Below are positions 61,340 through 64,000 of a stretch of DNA of 64,000 nucleotides, piece after piece. A model generated the notes under the pieces. The model was not told where the DNA came from. It did no database searches and saw nothing but the letters and a program-made list of their open reading frames with translations. Within the stretch, counting starts at the first letter, position 1, and the number at the start of each line of letters is the position of its first letter. The stretch lies in NCBI RefSeq assembly GCF_030272615.1, contig NC_081411.1:185240449-185304448 (forward strand). Direction: 5' to 3'. The stretch is from Cryptomeria japonica. Its lineage: Eukaryota > Streptophyta > Pinopsida > Cupressales > Cupressaceae. The translations under genes were made by a program, and so were the position numbers.

Positions 61340-63003
61340 ACAAATTGATTTGTTCAAAAAGGCTTTATAAACATTAAAGGAAATGAAACTGGTAAGTAGC
61401 TAGCCCAAATTCCACAACATTTGCCAATTTTTTCATTGTCTATGTTGAAAGAAGAGTTCAAACAAGTTACATGCATTCTCAGGGTTCAAGGGTGGAGAAA
61501 TTTATTGATGTGAGGGAGGAGTTTTATTATTTAGCACCACAACCATATCAAGTGTGGTGGAGAAAAAATTAAGAAGACTATAATTTGAGGTGTTTCTTGT
61601 TGTAGCAATATTGAGGGCATGACCACAAATATTTGATGCTAAACCAAGAAAGCATCAAAGTTACTATCACGCAAATGAAAATTATATGATGTTGTATTTA
61701 TATTGTACTCCTAATTCATTCAAAACATTTAGTCTCTAGAAGGTTATAAAGTTCATAAAAACACTTTCATCATTTACCATTCAATTTAAATCTTTTATAG
61801 ATTCTTTTTATTAGTTTGAAAGATGCAACATGATTAGTTTCTCATGTTAATGACAATTGACCATGTGTCTTCACTTGAATTATGATAATTATATTTTAAA
61901 TTTTATGTAAACTATTATTAGTTTTCATTTATTGTGGAAGGGAAACTATGAATATATCAAAATAATGTTAAGCTTACTTTGAAAGGCTAAGTGTGATACC
62001 AAAATGACTATAATATAAGATTTAGTAACTACCCATTCAGGCTACATAATTTTACATTGGTGGGAGTATCATGCTTAGTATTTATGACATCTATATTAAC
62101 CTTGTATGAATACACAATGGTTTCTAAGTCAAAATCTTAATAGTGATGGAATTTATACTTTTACAAAATTCAAAAATATTTTTCATGTTGTGAATCACAA
62201 GTGAACATGATATGCAATTACCTTTTAGAAATGTCTTGCACAAATCTTTTAATGAAGAAATAAAATGGAAGTGCCGACTTAAACCAAAGAAAATGCTTGA
62301 ACTAAATGTCATTATTGGTTACAAAATTGTAAGGATTGTTGACTTTGCATCTATGTGATGCTATCCCTAGTTGTTGTTCTCACTTTATGTTGGATAATTA
62401 AGATGTTTCGTGATTTTGTGACATTTATACATATTGCAACAACTAAAATTTGAAAAAAAACTTTTTTTGTAAACCCAAGGTTGTCATATGGGATTGCTTA
62501 TTATTTAGGTCCTTAATTTCATATTTAGTATAAATGATGAATGTAGATATTATCCAACCCTTAAACTAGACTATAAAGAAGAATGAGTGGTTGTCTCATA
62601 AAAGGTAAATAAAAATTCAAAAGGGCAATACTATTATTATTTATTATTAGAGAGTGTTTCCAATTGTCTTGAGTATAACCCAAATTTAATCATTCTTAAC
62701 ACTAGTTGCAAACATTGACATGACATTCAAGGTTAAAAAGGATTTTATGTGGATTTACTAGGATGTCATTTATTATTATATGATACTCGATGTCATTGAA
62801 CCATATTGAAATGAGAACCCATCAGGAGCCTTATCAAGGCTTTTAGAGTATTGATACATTGTTTTGATATTATGATTACATGATGTTTATCAAACTCTTA
62901 AGTATGGTAATCCCAATAAGGGAACCACTATGGGAACTAAAGAAAGATTACTATGGATATAGTTAGTGCAAGGATACACCTATGTTGTAAAACCTTTGAG
63001 ATG
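61340..63003. repeat. Diverged 1.7-kb direct repeat, right copy
   Basis: It matches 55150-56860 along its length, with many substitutions and small indels. Similarity stops near 63003, where unrelated sequence begins. Confidence 0.7.
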
Positions 63004-64000
63004 ATGGGTGGGCACGAGTGGGAGAAGAGAGGTGGTAGGGTTTTTGGAGGGGTGGTCATTGCAAGGGAAACATATAATGTAGATTCAGATGCAGACGGTT
63101 ATGAAGATGATGGAGATGTGGAGAGAGGTGACATCTACAAAATTATTTCTTGCATGCTAGGGTTTCATTGATTCTTGGCTTTATTGTGGTGGATTTGGTC
63201 AGCGATGTGGTGTTGTTGTCATCTTTGAAGGTTCTTTTTGCTTCTACTTTTCCTTTATGCTCCATCGTTCCTCTCTTTTTAGGCATTGTGATGGATATCG
63301 TTGTTTTCATGGTGGAGGCAATTTTGGTGTGTGCATAGAAAGGTAGTGTTTTTTATTGCTCATGGGGTCTCCTTAGAGGAGGATGGCAATTGTTCAATGG
63401 TTGCCAAGGGTGTTGTGGCTCTGGGTTATAGTAGCGGTAAATTTTTCTATGTTGTTTTGGGTTTTTTGGGTTTTCCTCTCTAGATGCTTTCTTGTTCTTC
63501 TGTGCCTTGTTTGGCCACTATGGAGTTGGATGATGCTTTTGTGATGGCGGCCTATGATTGCATGAGATCCCATTTTAAGGGTTTTGGTGTTATCTTTCCC
63601 TTTTCCATGGTGTTGTTGGGGGCCTTTGTTCCTCATGGGTTGGCCTCTTTGATGAAGCTCTTTGTTAGTGCCACCTCAATTTCTCTTTTATGCACTTTTG
63701 GTGGTAGTTTTGCTAGGGTTTAATCCCTATTTGGCATGTTTGAGGCTTTCTAGTCCCTTTTGGGGCTTCCCTCCCTTTTATTTTGTGGGGTATGTGTTTC
63801 TACAATGCTCATCTTCTTATACCCTTTTAAGTTCCTCGTGATGGGACTTTTATTGTTCTCCCCAAGCTTGAGCTTTTGGCTTCCATGCCCAATGGACCCA
63901 TTTTTGTTGTTGCCTCTTGTTTTCAATTAAGGGTTTTCTTTGGCTTTGAGGTGTGTCCGTCCTTGTGCAGTTAGTTGGAGCTCTATGGTTTCCTAGTCAT
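63004..64000 (+). other. Unrecognised, possibly coding-derived stretch at the right edge
   Basis: This stretch has higher GC than its surroundings and several overlapping short plus-strand ORFs (62953-63171, 63150-63338, 63484-63723), none with a recognisable domain. It could be the start of another transposon whose coding part lies beyond base 64000. Confidence 0.3.

Overview
The window is nuclear DNA of a seed plant, most likely a conifer. It is AT-rich, has long gene-poor stretches, and is dominated by old, nested, stop-riddled LTR retrotransposons. Genes carry GT-AG introns, and plant-only families are present: NB-ARC/LRR, sieve element occlusion (SEO), PLS-type PPR, and plant mobile domain. 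The NB-ARC-like segment and the sequence just after it read like conifer NLRs. No species call is made.

Layout. (1) 1-10106, minus: a Tat-like Ty3/gypsy element with two RNase H domains. It runs off the left edge, and its 5' LTR is at 9335-10106. It is inserted in the reverse-transcriptase gene of (2), a related plus-strand element at 10107-18335, which carries an antisense plant-mobile-domain ORF between pol and its 3' LTR. (3) 19029-19395: a solo LTR with duplicated AGAGT flanks. (4) 22309-32791: a 10.5-kb candidate DNA transposon with imperfect terminal inverted repeats and a 4-bp ATAG target duplication. It holds a decayed transposase-like gene (plus strand), a second unrecognised multi-exon gene (minus strand), arrays of a GGGCGCCC-type motif near both ends, and a Copia remnant inside it. 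(5) Solo LTRs at 33022-35060 and 41536-42666, a MITE at 36818-37318, PPR relics on the minus strand (38.4-41.0 kb) and one orphan exon-like ORF. (6) 42981-48244: a near-complete but mutated Ty1/copia element with both LTRs and an ATTCT target duplication. (7) 49280-55034, minus: the only gene that looks host-encoded and largely intact. (8) 55150-64000: two diverged 1.7-kb direct repeats around gene-free sequence with a 33-bp minisatellite.

Main result. The gene at 49280-55034 has eight exons whose splice sites and phases join into one frame of about 1,488 codons. It encodes a short helical N-terminus, a degenerate NB-ARC-like domain, about 12 LRRs, and then the middle and C-terminal parts of an SEO (phloem P-protein) protein ending in a Cys-rich zinc-finger-like tail. 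This is an NLR-SEO fusion. I do not know of a described example. The P-loop lysine, kinase-2 aspartates and MHD motif are all altered, and a TAG lies at codon 9 of the best start, so whether this allele is expressed is open.

Overall, one unusual immune/phloem fusion gene sits in a graveyard of transposons. Many in-frame stops in the elements are of kinds that methylated-C to T decay would produce. No rRNA, tRNA gene or CRISPR array is seen.
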